NCBI GenBank assembly: GCA_020002185.1
Contig: CM034532.1
Span: 32,755,320-32,819,319, forward strand
DNA length: 64,000 nt
Reading direction: 5' to 3'
Origin: Paraescarpia echinospica
Lineage: Eukaryota > Annelida > Polychaeta > Sabellida > Siboglinidae
The position numbers and the translations under genes are program-made. The notes under the pieces are model-generated. The model was not told where the DNA came from and did not search any database. It saw only the letters and a list, made by a program, of their open reading frames with translations. This document shows, in pieces, positions 22,501 to 32,529 of this stretch (positions within the stretch are counted from its first letter, which is position 1; every line of letters begins with the position of its first letter).

Positions 22501-23330
22501 AGACGTTTAGCCGCCATTATGCATCATTGACGTTCCGGTCGGCTGGGATTACAGCCGACAAGGTGACCAGGGTGGAATTTGTCTATCCGCCACGGAGACA
22601 CTCGCAGCGCAGTCGCTACGTCATCCAAGTGTGCGACGAGGACAGCACGGACTGTGTCACCGTCGACGGGTCGCTGCGAAAGAGGTTCAACGGAGAAACG
22701 GAAGACTTCGACGTGTACAACGTCACTGACGCATTCGTGCATTGGCTGACGGGGCCAGTGTCGAGCGAGCGATGTAACGACTCGTTCCTCGTGCGCCTGA
22801 GGGGAGGCCGTGGGTCCCGGCCGCGGACGATAGGCAGTGCGCTGCTCGTCGTGTATCAGGACATCGCTCCCAGCTTCCATTCGTCTTGGTCGTTGGCGAG
22901 CGTCAAGCGGCGTCTTGCACAGCGCTCGCGCCGTAGCCTTGGAGACTCAAGCCAGCTATCTTCGTCGTACATGCTCTCCAACAACAACCGGTTGCAGCCA
23001 AAAGACTGCCAGCTTCACCAATGGTACGTTCCGTTCAGGCGCATCGGTTGGAACAACTGGATCATCGATCCAAAAGGCTACACCGCCAACTTCTGCGGTG
23101 GAGAATGCACCGATCCCGTCATGAATCGCAACCTGAACGCGACCAATCACTCCCTTATCAAGAGTTTGTACCGCGCACGCGTAGGAATACACAACACAGC
23201 GGATATTCCATCGGCTCACTGTGTACCCAGCCGCCTGTCGGCAATAAACCTACTGTTCAGGAGAGAAGATACAACGATAGTAATACGACACTTGGTCGAA
23301 ATGGTAGCCGATAGGTGCGGGTGCATGTGA
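22501..23330 (+). CDS. TGF-beta superfamily ligand, exon 2 (propeptide and cystine-knot domain)
   Basis: Acceptor TTTGTTTCAG|AGACG restores the frame of exon 1; stop TGA at 23328-23330. Residues 94-238 are propeptide with FDVYNVTDAFVHWL and ALLVVYQD, typical arm-domain blocks. The furin site RSRR (235-238, 22923-22934) releases a 131-residue mature ligand. The knot has C263, C292, C296, C334, C366 and C368, with VPFRRIGWNNWII and PKGYTANFCGGEC resembling BMP, ADMP and Nodal ligands. The position before C334, normally the inter-chain cysteine, is H333 (CAC, 23217-23219). Six extra residues lie between C296 and H333 compared with BMP2. N-glycosylation sequons occur at N167, N186, N306 and N309. 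The secreted product would act as a dimer on type I/II receptor kinases. BMP/Nodal-like is as far as I can assign it. The exon is distinctly richer in G+C than its surroundings. Confidence 0.93.
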
Positions 23331-23885
23331 TCAACCATCTCAAAAGTGGCGCGGTCGCGTGAGAATTTCCTAGAAACTCGTTCGTCGTTGCAACGGTTAG
23401 GCACACAGTCGTGTTTGGGTAGTAGATTTGCGTCAGTCATGTGAATACCTAAGCCATATGAACTCTGACAAAAGGCGTCTTTATTAGGGCCGAAAATCTA
23501 CATTGAAAAGCTCACGCGTAGCAATGAATTGGGATAGGTGCACTTTTAAGCAGAAACCATTATAACGTGAAACTGACCGCTCTGGTTAACTGAGCTGTGA
23601 TTAGGAGATTAGAAGAGGACGCGTTGGTGCGATACTACGGACCACGTGGCGTGGTGGTGTAATTTATCCAACCAATGTTTAGAAGAGTTTCCTTTCAATG
23701 ATGGTTCGTTATGGTGATTTGACAGTTTATTGCCACGGCTACCGATAGGCAACGCTAGTGTAAAATATGCAGCACAAATATATTCACTTGGAGGAAAACG
23801 TTTAGTTTGTTTATCCGTTTTACGATATGTTATAGTATCCTTATTACTATACTAAGATCAAAGGAAACCGACGGGTAACAATAAA
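23331..23885 (+). other. Probable 3' UTR of the TGF-beta gene
   Basis: No coding sense follows the stop codon. The first AATAAA on the + strand is at about 23880-23885; later ones lie near 24720 and 25155. The true poly(A) site cannot be decided. Confidence 0.4.
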
Positions 23886-24310
23886 CATAAAACGAGGAAT
23901 TGAAAGCGAGACTTTTGGCATAATAATACACTTGGATCTATCTTGGTTCATTCAATACAAAACACTGGAACAGTTCCTCCAACTTAACACTGTGTATATT
24001 GTACATTTTCAGCAAAGTAGCATTGGGTATGTAGTGGAATTGCCATTCCACATACATGACAAAGAACAGCTAAACATCTTTATTACTATACCTCAGCATT
24101 TTTTTAGATTTCAGAAGATATTGTGTAAAATATATATTTATTATTTATGTAATTGTTTTATCATGTTTATGTTTTTTTCACTCCCTCAGGTTAATCTGCA
24201 TTTAGTACGGCCAATGATTTACTTATGTATGCTAATTGCTAATAACCACGGTTACAGCTGTGGGAGATTTGTATGGTGATATAATCCTATCAGTACCTTT
24301 GCAAAATAGC
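23886..24310. other. No recognised feature
   Basis: AT-rich; a 115-residue open frame at 23932-24279 has no recognisable domain and the composition of AT-rich noise. Confidence 0.5.
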
Positions 24311-24490
24311 TGACTCCGCAGTGTTGATATTGCCACTGTAATATTGACTCCATAGTGTTAATCTTCATTGAAATACAGATTCGGCACTGCTAGTATCGAT
24401 ACCGGAATACTGACTAGGCAGTTTTAGTATCGTCACTGGAATATTGTCTCCGCAGTATTAATATCTTCACTGGAATACTGACTCCGCGGA
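24311..24490 (+). repeat. 34-bp minisatellite, about five copies
   Basis: Units of the form TGACTCCGCAGTGTT.ATAT...CACTGGAATAT begin at 24311 and follow at 33-34 bp to 24490. A strongly diverged relative may lie near 24575-24625. Confidence 0.85.
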
Positions 24491-25305
24491 ATTATTGAGA
24501 TGGTGTTTGAGCATTCTTAGAGGATGACTGACATGGTAACTTGATATTTTAAGGGTTACTTTTTTCATCGCTGCATTACTGTCTCTGTCGTTTTGGTATC
24601 AACACTTGAATACTGGCGCTGGAACAAAACGTTAGAAACATGGGCGGGATCAAACCATTGGGTTTTCCATATTATCTTTATTGCTGCATTGTAATGCCAT
24701 TCTGTTATGTAAAGTCAACAATAAAGTAAAATTCTGTGTATCATGTCAAAATGAGTTCTTTAGAAATCTCATTATTTTGGGGCTGCCAAGAAGAACATAT
24801 CCGACGACATGGCAACAAGCATGGCTGGAATAGCCCCAAAGGTTTCATTACAATATTTCTTTTAAAATTGAATTTAACGAACGATTTGACGATCATCAAA
24901 CGAATGTGTTAATACTGAAATCATTATCTCATAAATGCATTTTTTATTACCGAACTCATATTTGTATTGTATATATACCTGTGTGGAGTATTTATTTAGT
25001 AGCTGAACAATATGAATTATTTTACAAAATGTATGTAGGAGTTAGTATTTTGTACATAAGTAGAACTATTATCATTTTCATTATGTTATAACATTCGCTA
25101 CACGTTTGTGTCGTCATACTGCTCGTTGGTGAAGAAACACGATAATGTGCGAAAATAAAGTGTGTTGTACTTATATATTATATTCATACTGGTTGGTTGA
25201 TTTTTTTCTTTGTATGCATTTATACAACTCATTAAAACATGGATCGTTTTTCCCACCATCCTCATAATCATTGCATTATTAATAAATTTATAACATGTTC
25301 TTGTA
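24491..25305. other. No recognised feature
   Basis: AT-rich spacer; no gene, RNA or repeat family recognised. Confidence 0.5.
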
Positions 25306-25545
25306 CGAGCGCGATAGTTTGATGTTTAGAGGATCGGACTCTCGGTCAAGAGATTTCTGGTTCGAATCCTTTTGTTGCAGTTTTCGAACATTGAGCAAGT
25401 TCGTTCACTCTATGTTGCTCCAGTCCAACCAGCTCTGTGAATCAGTGCCTGGTTATAGACAGTGATGAATAGTCTTCGTGCAGTAATTGCTCCGGGGGCT
25501 GAATGCTTCCCTCTCTCTTTAGGTGTGATCTTGTGTGGAAAATAT
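25306..25545 (+). mobile_element. tRNA-derived SINE
   Basis: A tRNA-like head (about 25306-25380) has GGATCGGACTCTCGG...AAGAG as an anticodon-arm-like hairpin and a perfect B box GGTTCGAATCC. It is followed by a body with GAGCAAGTTCGTTCACTC, TTGCTCCAGTCCAACCAGCT, GTGAATCAGTGCCTGG and GCTCCGGGGGCTGAATGC. Such conserved central blocks after a tRNA head are typical of animal SINE superfamilies. The 3' end and target duplication are unclear. Confidence 0.75.
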
Positions 25546-26233
25546 CACAGTTACTAAGGTGGAGTTGTTATGGAGCAATGACAAAATTGGCATGGCAAAA
25601 CTCCCATTTTCAATGCCAGGGAAAGCCCCACGAAATCCTTGTTGCGGAATTATTATGTATTATTTACATCAATCTAAAATAGCTGATCACTATCATTATG
25701 TTACGATGTCCTCGTTCTCAGATGTAAATGGAGTCTTTAGATACAAAGATGTTTTCTGAATATTTTACAAATTGAATGAATAAATACTCAATTTACACTA
25801 TTCGACAGTCTCCAAATTTCGCTACTTTGCCATATATTTACAATTCGATTGGATAAATAGCTAATTTGTGTAAATTCAAGATAGCCTCCAAAGTCAATGT
25901 TTTTTATATGTGTGCACTCATATAACACGTATGAGTGATTTTTCGATTTTAGAATGATTGTTTGACACAAGGTTGTATTTGGAGTACACAATCAATTTGA
26001 TTCATAGTTCATTTCTTTAAATCAAATGTTGGTCTGCCGTTACGTAGTCTCGCTTAATTTTAATAATTGGCCTAGAACCAAGTACTTGCTTAATAACTCA
26101 ACAAGATTATACAACAACATACTGCCTCAACCGACTTGACACCAGCAACATAAATATATGTCAGAGCAGCGTCTTCTACATCATACGGGAAGAAATGATG
26201 AAACAAAATAAAATGACGACATCACGCAGTGAT
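25546..26233. other. No recognised feature
   Basis: AT-rich spacer between the SINE and the 3' end of the LINE. The motif TTTACA(A/C)...TTCGAC/TTCGAT...GGATAAATA occurs twice near 25770-25870, a small local duplication. Confidence 0.4.
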
Positions 26234-26540
26234 AGTAAGTAAGTAAGTAAGTTAGTAAATTTATTTCCTCATCCAGATAATATACAGCACAATTCAAGAG
26301 CAATGTAACACAGATGAGGTGGCTACCAGAGAAGTATAACTTATCGAGCTGGTAGCCAATTAAATCAAACTCATATAGGTCACTCCCACATACATAATAT
26401 TACGTATATAAAGGTTATACAGTGCATTCAATTGCAATAGCTTCAGGTTAACGACTTCTGTAAATTAAAGCTAGAGATGTTGTATCAATATAAGAAAATT
26501 CACAAGCGAATTTCTTACAATATGTAATTACATTTAAACT

Positions 26541-28561
26541 TTAGTTAATGCCACTTATAAAGCTCCTGGCTTTATGCTTAAATATATTTAGCGTTTTCGA
26601 ATGTTTAATGTCTACAGGTAGTTTATTCCAAAGACGAGCCCCTATTACTTTCAAGGAGTTCTCTCCAGTTCTATAATTACATCTAGGTATATATAAATTG
26701 TTCTCCTGTCTGGAACTTCTGATCATGAAGTCACTATTACATTGGTAAAATTGGTGGAATAGACTAGGAAGTTGATTCGTACGCTGTTTATACACAAATA
26801 TTAGAACATTTAGTTTAAATAGTTCCTGAACTTTAAGTATATTAAATTCCCTATGCAATGCTGTGGCACTGTCACGGCGGTGACGTTTTGCTAATGTTTT
26901 AAGTAATACATTTGGTAAAACTTGTATTTTAGATAAGTTAGTTTTACAAGCCGATCCATATAATTCAATCCCATAATTAATGTGGGGAAATACATAGGCA
27001 TAATATAATTGCCTGACCATATCGGCATTTATGAACGAGGCCATGTGATAAAATAAACCTGATAACTTAGACACCTTTGAACAAAGTTCCTTAATATGTT
27101 CCGACCATGACAGCTTACAATCTAGATATATACCCAGATATTTGGCAGAGTTAACCCGTTCAATGCGTTGGCCCTGCAACAACAATGGCACGACTTCACG
27201 TTCCATATGTCTACTGAAGATTGTATAACATGCCTTACTCAAGTTCAGAGTTAGTTGATTGTACCGGAACCAGACACTAAGCGATTCCAACTTCTCCATA
27301 GCCGTATACACAGTATCATTGACATCCATTCCAGTAATGAACAAGTTAGTATCGATATATCATTAATATATAATAAAAATAACACTGGCCCTAAGATGGA
27401 GCCCTGCGGAACGCCAGTTTGAACATGAGCATATTCTGAAACTGTGCCATTAATGCTAACACATTGCTGTCTATCTCTTAAATAATGTCTAAACCATTTA
27501 CATACATGACCTCTTATTCCATAATGATCCAGCTTATACAACAATATATCGTGATTAATGGTGTCAAAAGCCTTACTTAGGTCAAGGTATACCCCAACAA
27601 CTAATTCGCAATTTTCAAGAGAATTTCTATTATTTTCTATAATTTCAATAATCGCTAACGTAGTCAAATGATCTTTACGAAATCCAAATTGATATTTGGA
27701 CAAAACGTCATTTTTATCCATAAAGTCTAATAACCTCTTCAACATTAACTTTTCTAGGATTTTATTGAATACACTCATCAGACTAATTGGTCGATAGTTT
27801 GATGGTTCACATCTTGATCCTTTCTTAAATATAGGTATTACTTTTGACACCTTTAATGCTCGTGGTACCGTGGCTTCGGAGAACGACAAATTACAAATGT
27901 AAGTCAGAGGTTTACAAATGAAATTGCATGACAATTTGAAAATTTTTGAAGGGAAATTATCAATACCTGATACATTAGAATTAGCTAACTTGTTAATTTC
28001 ATTGATCACTTCTTGTTGACAAACTGGTGACAGGAACATAGTATTGTGTATCGGGTCAGATAGAAATTGTCTATATTCGTTTCCCTGAGTATATGTCTCT
28101 GACAATTCTTTACCTACAGTAGCTAAATATTGGTTCATTGTATTAGCAATACTTTCGTTGTCGTTAAATTCTATATGATTGATGACCAGCTTTTTAATGT
28201 TGTGCATGTTCCTTTTGTCCTTATTCACAAGTTCCGCATATATCTTCCATAATTCCTTGGTTGATTGTTTTGCTTGTGAGAGTAAGCTACTGTAATATGA
28301 TTTCTCCGCCAGCCGTATGATAGTTGTAAGTTTATTCTTATACTGTCGGTATTCTGTTTTATTGTATTCATTTGGTCTATTGATATATTTCTTATACAAC
28401 CTAGTCTTTGTTAAAATACTATTTCTAATGCCTTTAGTCATCCACTTTTTGTCCTTGAAGCGTTTAATTGACATTCTGGTAAGTGGGAAACACTTTTGGA
28501 AAATTGTGTCGTATTTGGTTACAAACATATCATAACATTCATCAGTGTCCTTACATGTCAT
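26541..28561 (-). pseudogene. LINE ORF2, reverse transcriptase part
   Basis: From 28561: thumb-proximal basic region (KKWMTKGIRNSILTKTRLYKKY), RT motifs VSGIDNFPSKIFK, PRALKVSKVIPIFKKG, NYRPISLMSVFNKILEKLM, YQFGFRK, then motif A YLDLSKAFDTINH (27553-27595) and motif B GVPQGSILGPVLFLLYIND (27365-27420). The next motif should be FxYADD, but the frame jumps at about 27350-27358 directly to DTNLFITGMDV: the two catalytic aspartates and some 10-25 residues are missing. The second frame (27344-26541) then runs cleanly: YLGIYLDCKLSWSEHI, PHINYGIELYG, GARLWNKLP and a stop at 26541. Host function is not expected. Confidence 0.9.
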
Positions 28562-28575
28562 AATATTGTCCTAGT

Positions 28576-29574
28576 TTATAAGTTTATATTCTCCAGTTCC
28601 CGATTGAAATTTGAAATATTATTTTCACTATATATTCTCAGTTTAGGTCTGTCATTGGTGTCATGAGATTTGGATACACCTTTTATAATGATGAAGTTGG
28701 GTAAATGGTCTGATATATCTACAAACAGGTTTCCTGAAATTATATCACTTTTCATGAACTTTAAAGGTCGATATATATTCATATGATCAATGAGAGTTGC
28801 AGAGTGATCTGTTATTCTTGTAGGCAGTGTGATACATGGTAACATATTTTCCCTCATTAACATGTCCATGTATATCTTAGTTTGATACGAGTCCTGTTAT
28901 AAAAGATCAATATTAACATCACCACATATAATTTTACCTTCCTGCTTGATAATAGACAAGTTTGATCCAATAAGATCAGAAATAACGTGTGTGTTATAGT
29001 TTGGATGTCTATACATATTGCCAATCACAAAACTGACTCCATCTTTAATTATTTCAAGCCACAAATTGTCCAACCTAGGATTATGACATACCGTTAAGTC
29101 AAATTGTTCTTGGACGTACACGTCTTTCTTAATATAAACAGCAACTCCGCCTTTATTGTTATCTAGTGGTCCATGATAGTAGAAATTATATTCTTTGAAT
29201 ATATTCGCACATCTATCTTGGTTATTCATCCCTGCCTCAGTGCTCGCAGTTACATCAAATTTTATATTTATAGAGTCAATATGTGCTTTATGTAGATTGT
29301 AGTTTTTGAAAGAGCTTTGTAAGTTGATATGGATAACAGTTATTAGTCCTTCTGTTATGTGTATTGACTCGTTTAATTCTGTCAAATCATAATATTTGCA
29401 GTTTAGTGATTTTGTCACTTCTTCAGATAATCCTTTATCAAGGCAAGGCTGCAAATTATGTGTTTTTAAGAGTTCAGAAAATTTGGTTCTTGGGAGTTGG
29501 TATTCCGTAGTTAACTGGAGATTGGTCAACGTGCAAAATGGTAACAAATTCGCTATTTCCTTATTTTCACCCAT
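28576..29574 (-). pseudogene. LINE ORF2, APE-type endonuclease part
   Basis: One frame with stops at about 28899 and 28577 reads VIHINLQSSFKNYN, the catalytic-Glu region FDVTASTEAG, NNKGGVAVYIKKDV, VIGNMYRHPN, ICGDVNIDLL, DHSATLIDHM and DISDHLP. These are the successive conserved blocks of LINE endonucleases (Glu, Y.HP, GDxN, SDH), which nick target DNA to prime reverse transcription. All blocks are visible; only the stops and the separation from RT break the protein. Confidence 0.88.
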
Positions 29575-29781
29575 TACTGTTGTTTTTTGTCATATTAGTT
29601 AAAATACATTCTCTCAGCTTTGCTAGAATATATACTAGTAACCCTGAATGCAACACATGTAGTACCTTTCATCGAAAACAATGTCTCAGTAGTTGGAGTA
29701 ACGAATACACAAACAAAAAGTCAGATGACCACCACAGTTAGGGCATGTCGGCAGTCGAGGCGCTCAAGAGTAAATTGATTG

Positions 29782-30606
29782 TTATAATGTAGTGCGCCAG
29801 CATAGGTGTCTGTCACCTATATGTGACTGGTCCACAGGCACAGCGACACCGTCTATTATAAGCTTACCTCTGCGGAACACCGCACGCTTCCCCTCCGCGA
29901 AGGCTCGTTGCATATGCGCACGTGCGCGTTTCTTTGTTTCGTAGTCCGCCTTCGTCATATCTTCTAGCATGTACACTCCAGCACCCGCGGTCGTTCTGTT
30001 TACGTTGGTCTTGGCGGTTAATAGAATCGCGTTTCTAAGTGGCCTCGTAACAATTGACGCGATGATGGGTCTGCCTGTAGAACTGTTGCTGGAGATAGGG
30101 CCGAGTCTGTGGCAGTGTTCAACACTCTCCATAGCTTGCTCAAGTGTGACGATGCCACCAAGGTTGTGTTTGAGGAGTACATCCTTGGCTAGGATTTTCT
30201 TGATATCCTCACCTTTGGATTCCTCGACACCAAACACCCTAATACCCCACTCACGACTTCTCTCCATTGAGTTAATTCTTTCCTCATAAACAATCATCCT
30301 CGCCCTCGATTCCATTTCTCGTTTCGTTGTTTCTTTATGCATTTAATCTTTAATCGAGGCAGCATTGAATTCACAGGACGCTTCAATAGCATCCACTCTT
30401 TCTGCAATTGCACCACATTGACGGCGTATATCGCTCAATTGGGTTACCACGTCACTTTGGATCATTTTGTATAGTTCGTCTATTGTAACGCCGCCGCCAT
30501 GTTGATCAGCACACGCGGACACGTTTTCATCGCTCACCTGATCATGACATTCACTTCTCTTCACTGGGCTTTTTCTTGGACGTTTTGTCGGCATAGTACT
30601 CTTCAA
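29782..30606 (-). pseudogene. LINE ORF1 (RRM-like, RNA-binding), one in-frame stop
   Basis: Start at 30606 (MKSTMPTKRPRKSPVKR, basic). A likely coiled coil follows (DELYKMIQSDVVTQL...VDAIEAS). The frame meets TAA at 30345-30343, directly followed by an in-frame ATG, and continues 186 codons: ERINSMERSREWGIRVFGVEES, VLLKHNLGG, VEHCHRLG, RPIIASIVTRPLRNAIL, a pattern like the RRM domain and C-terminal domain of L1-type ORF1 nucleic-acid chaperones, ending at 29782. The stop could have arisen from CAA or AAA. Because TAAATG could in principle allow restart, both parts are readable. Confidence 0.85.
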
Positions 30607-30974
30607 CCTGGTATCCTAGAGTGATTGAACCCAGTATTTGCACAAAGCTGACGTTTATAACCGAGTAATTAAACAAAATTAGGAGCGCAACTTTACCCAC
30701 ACGTCCTTAGTCTAGTGTCGCCATCTGTGTTGAGGCCAGTCAATATCTAAACGTTATTGACATTATGCGGTTTTTCAAATCTGAACAAACTGGCAACTGG
30801 TGTTTACACTTTCGACCAGTATACACAGTCTGCAAATGACGCGTCCAAAATTTGATAGGAACACTTGTTCAAACAAATCCGTCGTACACAGCATAACACC
30901 ATCGAATGCATAGAAGCAACGCTTGTCATGCGTCATAAAAAAGGAATCAACAGTTGTAATTATTGAATCATCAA

Positions 30975-31385
30975 TTCAGTAGGCCTATATCACCTTTTAA
31001 CAAAATATCTACGAGGCTACTGCAGGCGAGATTGGACGAATCGATATATGAAACACAATCAAAAGATCAAGCGGGTTTTAGAAAAGGGGTCCCTCTCTCG
31101 ACCACCAGTTAACAAAGTGATGAAGAACTGAAATGAATATTACTTCAATTTCTGCATATTCTTTAAAGGTTTATATAGTATAAGAATGCCACTGGTTCAG
31201 TTGAATAGCGAACTATATTTAAAGCTCTAATCAACATCAGAAGCAATTCAACATATTTGACGACGTACGTTAATATGTGAAAGACGGAATTCACATTGAT
31301 ATAGCATGCAAAAATAAGTATAGAGAGAAAGTTAGTACGACAGAGAGTCGCAATCTCACCAAAATGGCTCACCATCATCTCTAAT
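30975..31385 (+). pseudogene. RTE-like LINE reverse transcriptase fragment
   Basis: Read directly: SRPISPFNKISTRLLQARLDESIYE, SKDQAGFRKG, then after frame breaks SVE.RTIFKALINIRSNSTYL, KTEFTLI, AKISIERKLVRQ..AISPKW. These correspond to NYRPIS, QAGFRKG, the EHxAIFxAL block and GVRQGDxISPKLF of RTE-clade LINEs. At least four stops are present; the catalytic FADD is not reached. Too degraded to appear as a long frame. Confidence 0.7.
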
Positions 31386-31585
31386 TATAGCTTAATTGAG
31401 ACAGTACTATAATAAAAAGGATTCAATGGATAAGTTCTGTACATTTTTTTCGAGAGCACAACGGTGTTTCATTTGAGGAATGTCTCGCCGTTGTCAAACT
31501 AGCAGGTTATGCGTGTCATCCGTCTAGTGTGCATCAGGAGCCTCCGTTACACTTGTGCCTATATATAAAACTATGTATAACTATT
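31386..31585. other. No recognised feature
   Basis: Short spacer between the RTE scrap and the tandem repeat. Confidence 0.4.
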
Positions 31586-32035
31586 ACCGTCATTTGATGC
31601 ACTAAAGCCATAGGTTTTATGACATAAACTTTATGCCTCTGGATGAAGTTGTTATTACGATATGGGAATAATTAGCGCTGAGGACGCCTTCCTTAAAAGC
31701 CGGATATATAAATGTCGGCGAATGTCAAACATAATTTATTTGACATTGTCGCATCCGAAAACCTATATTTTGACATCAACGTTATGCCTCTCGGTGATGT
31801 AGTTCGTAAGTTATGGGGATAATATGTTTTGATGGGCGCCATCATTGCAAATGGCGGATTTAAAGTCGGCGAAGGTCATATCTCATTTATTTGAAATCGC
31901 TAATCACAAACTAATACATTGGCATATTAATGATGGCTCTATGCTACCTAATTGCTGATATATGGTAAAGTGTCGCTATCATTAAAAATGGCTAGTTTTG
32001 ATGGTTAAATGTAAAATATGTGAAACATCTTAACA
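31586..32035 (+). repeat. Tandem repeat of about 158 bp, nearly three copies
   Basis: Unit 1 (about 31588) and unit 2 (about 31750) share CTAT/TTTTGACAT, CGTTATGCCTCT..GATGAAGTT, TATGG.GATAAT, GCCGGAT and GTCGGCGAA.GTCA, followed by TTATTTGA. A third, more diverged unit starts near 31905 with CTAATACATTGGCAT. Non-coding. Confidence 0.7.
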
Positions 32036-32529
32036 AAAACAAGAGTAAGAACAACATTTTTATTTTGACCCCAAAATATAACAAATATTCATACCATAAA
32101 CATATCAGGTATATACATATTGATACAAATAAAATATATATGCATACATAATAATGTGTGTATGTACCATTTTTGAAACGAGTATAGTAATTAATTAACA
32201 GAAAATCACCTATTAATTTTATGATAAATAGGGCGTCAGTGGCCCCGATTAAGACATATTGTCGCTATCATAGGAGCCACTGCAGCTATGACAAATATAA
32301 AAAAAAATATGATGGCCTTTCAAGTTATGTGTCTTTCTAAATTATACAATATAAGTATGAATTGTATGTGGCGATTGATATAATCAAAACTTTGTATGTA
32401 CTTGATTACTAACATTTTCGTCCATTTATTAACAATTAACATTACTGATTTTGGTTACATGAATAACAATTTAAAAGTGTACATGCAGTTTTGTATTTTT
32501 TCAGGAGAACGTTTTAGTGTAAATTACAA
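32036..32529. other. AT-rich region, probably LINE 3' UTR in part
   Basis: Lies just beyond the 3' end of the minus-strand LINE coding sequence. The boundary of the element could not be fixed. Confidence 0.4.

Larger units (their letters stand above)
26234..30720 (-). mobile_element. Nearly full-length LINE (L2/Jockey-superfamily), inactive
   Basis: Reading on the minus strand: a 5' leader from about 30720, ORF1 (30606-29782), ORF2 with APE endonuclease (29574-28576) and RT (28561-26541), a 3' UTR and a terminal (ACTT)n tail at 26258-26234. The arrangement is that of a two-ORF LINE with an APE-type endonuclease. It is dead: in-frame stops in ORF1 and EN, a frame change between EN and RT, and deletion of the RT catalytic box. 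Its coding sequence is otherwise long and readable, so it is younger than most LINE scraps here. Confidence 0.9.

Noticed and set aside
23932..24279. 115-residue + frame downstream of the TGF-beta gene as a possible further exon or gene
   Set aside because: The ligand ends with the usual CxCx stop at 23330, and the frame is AT-rich with no recognisable domain.
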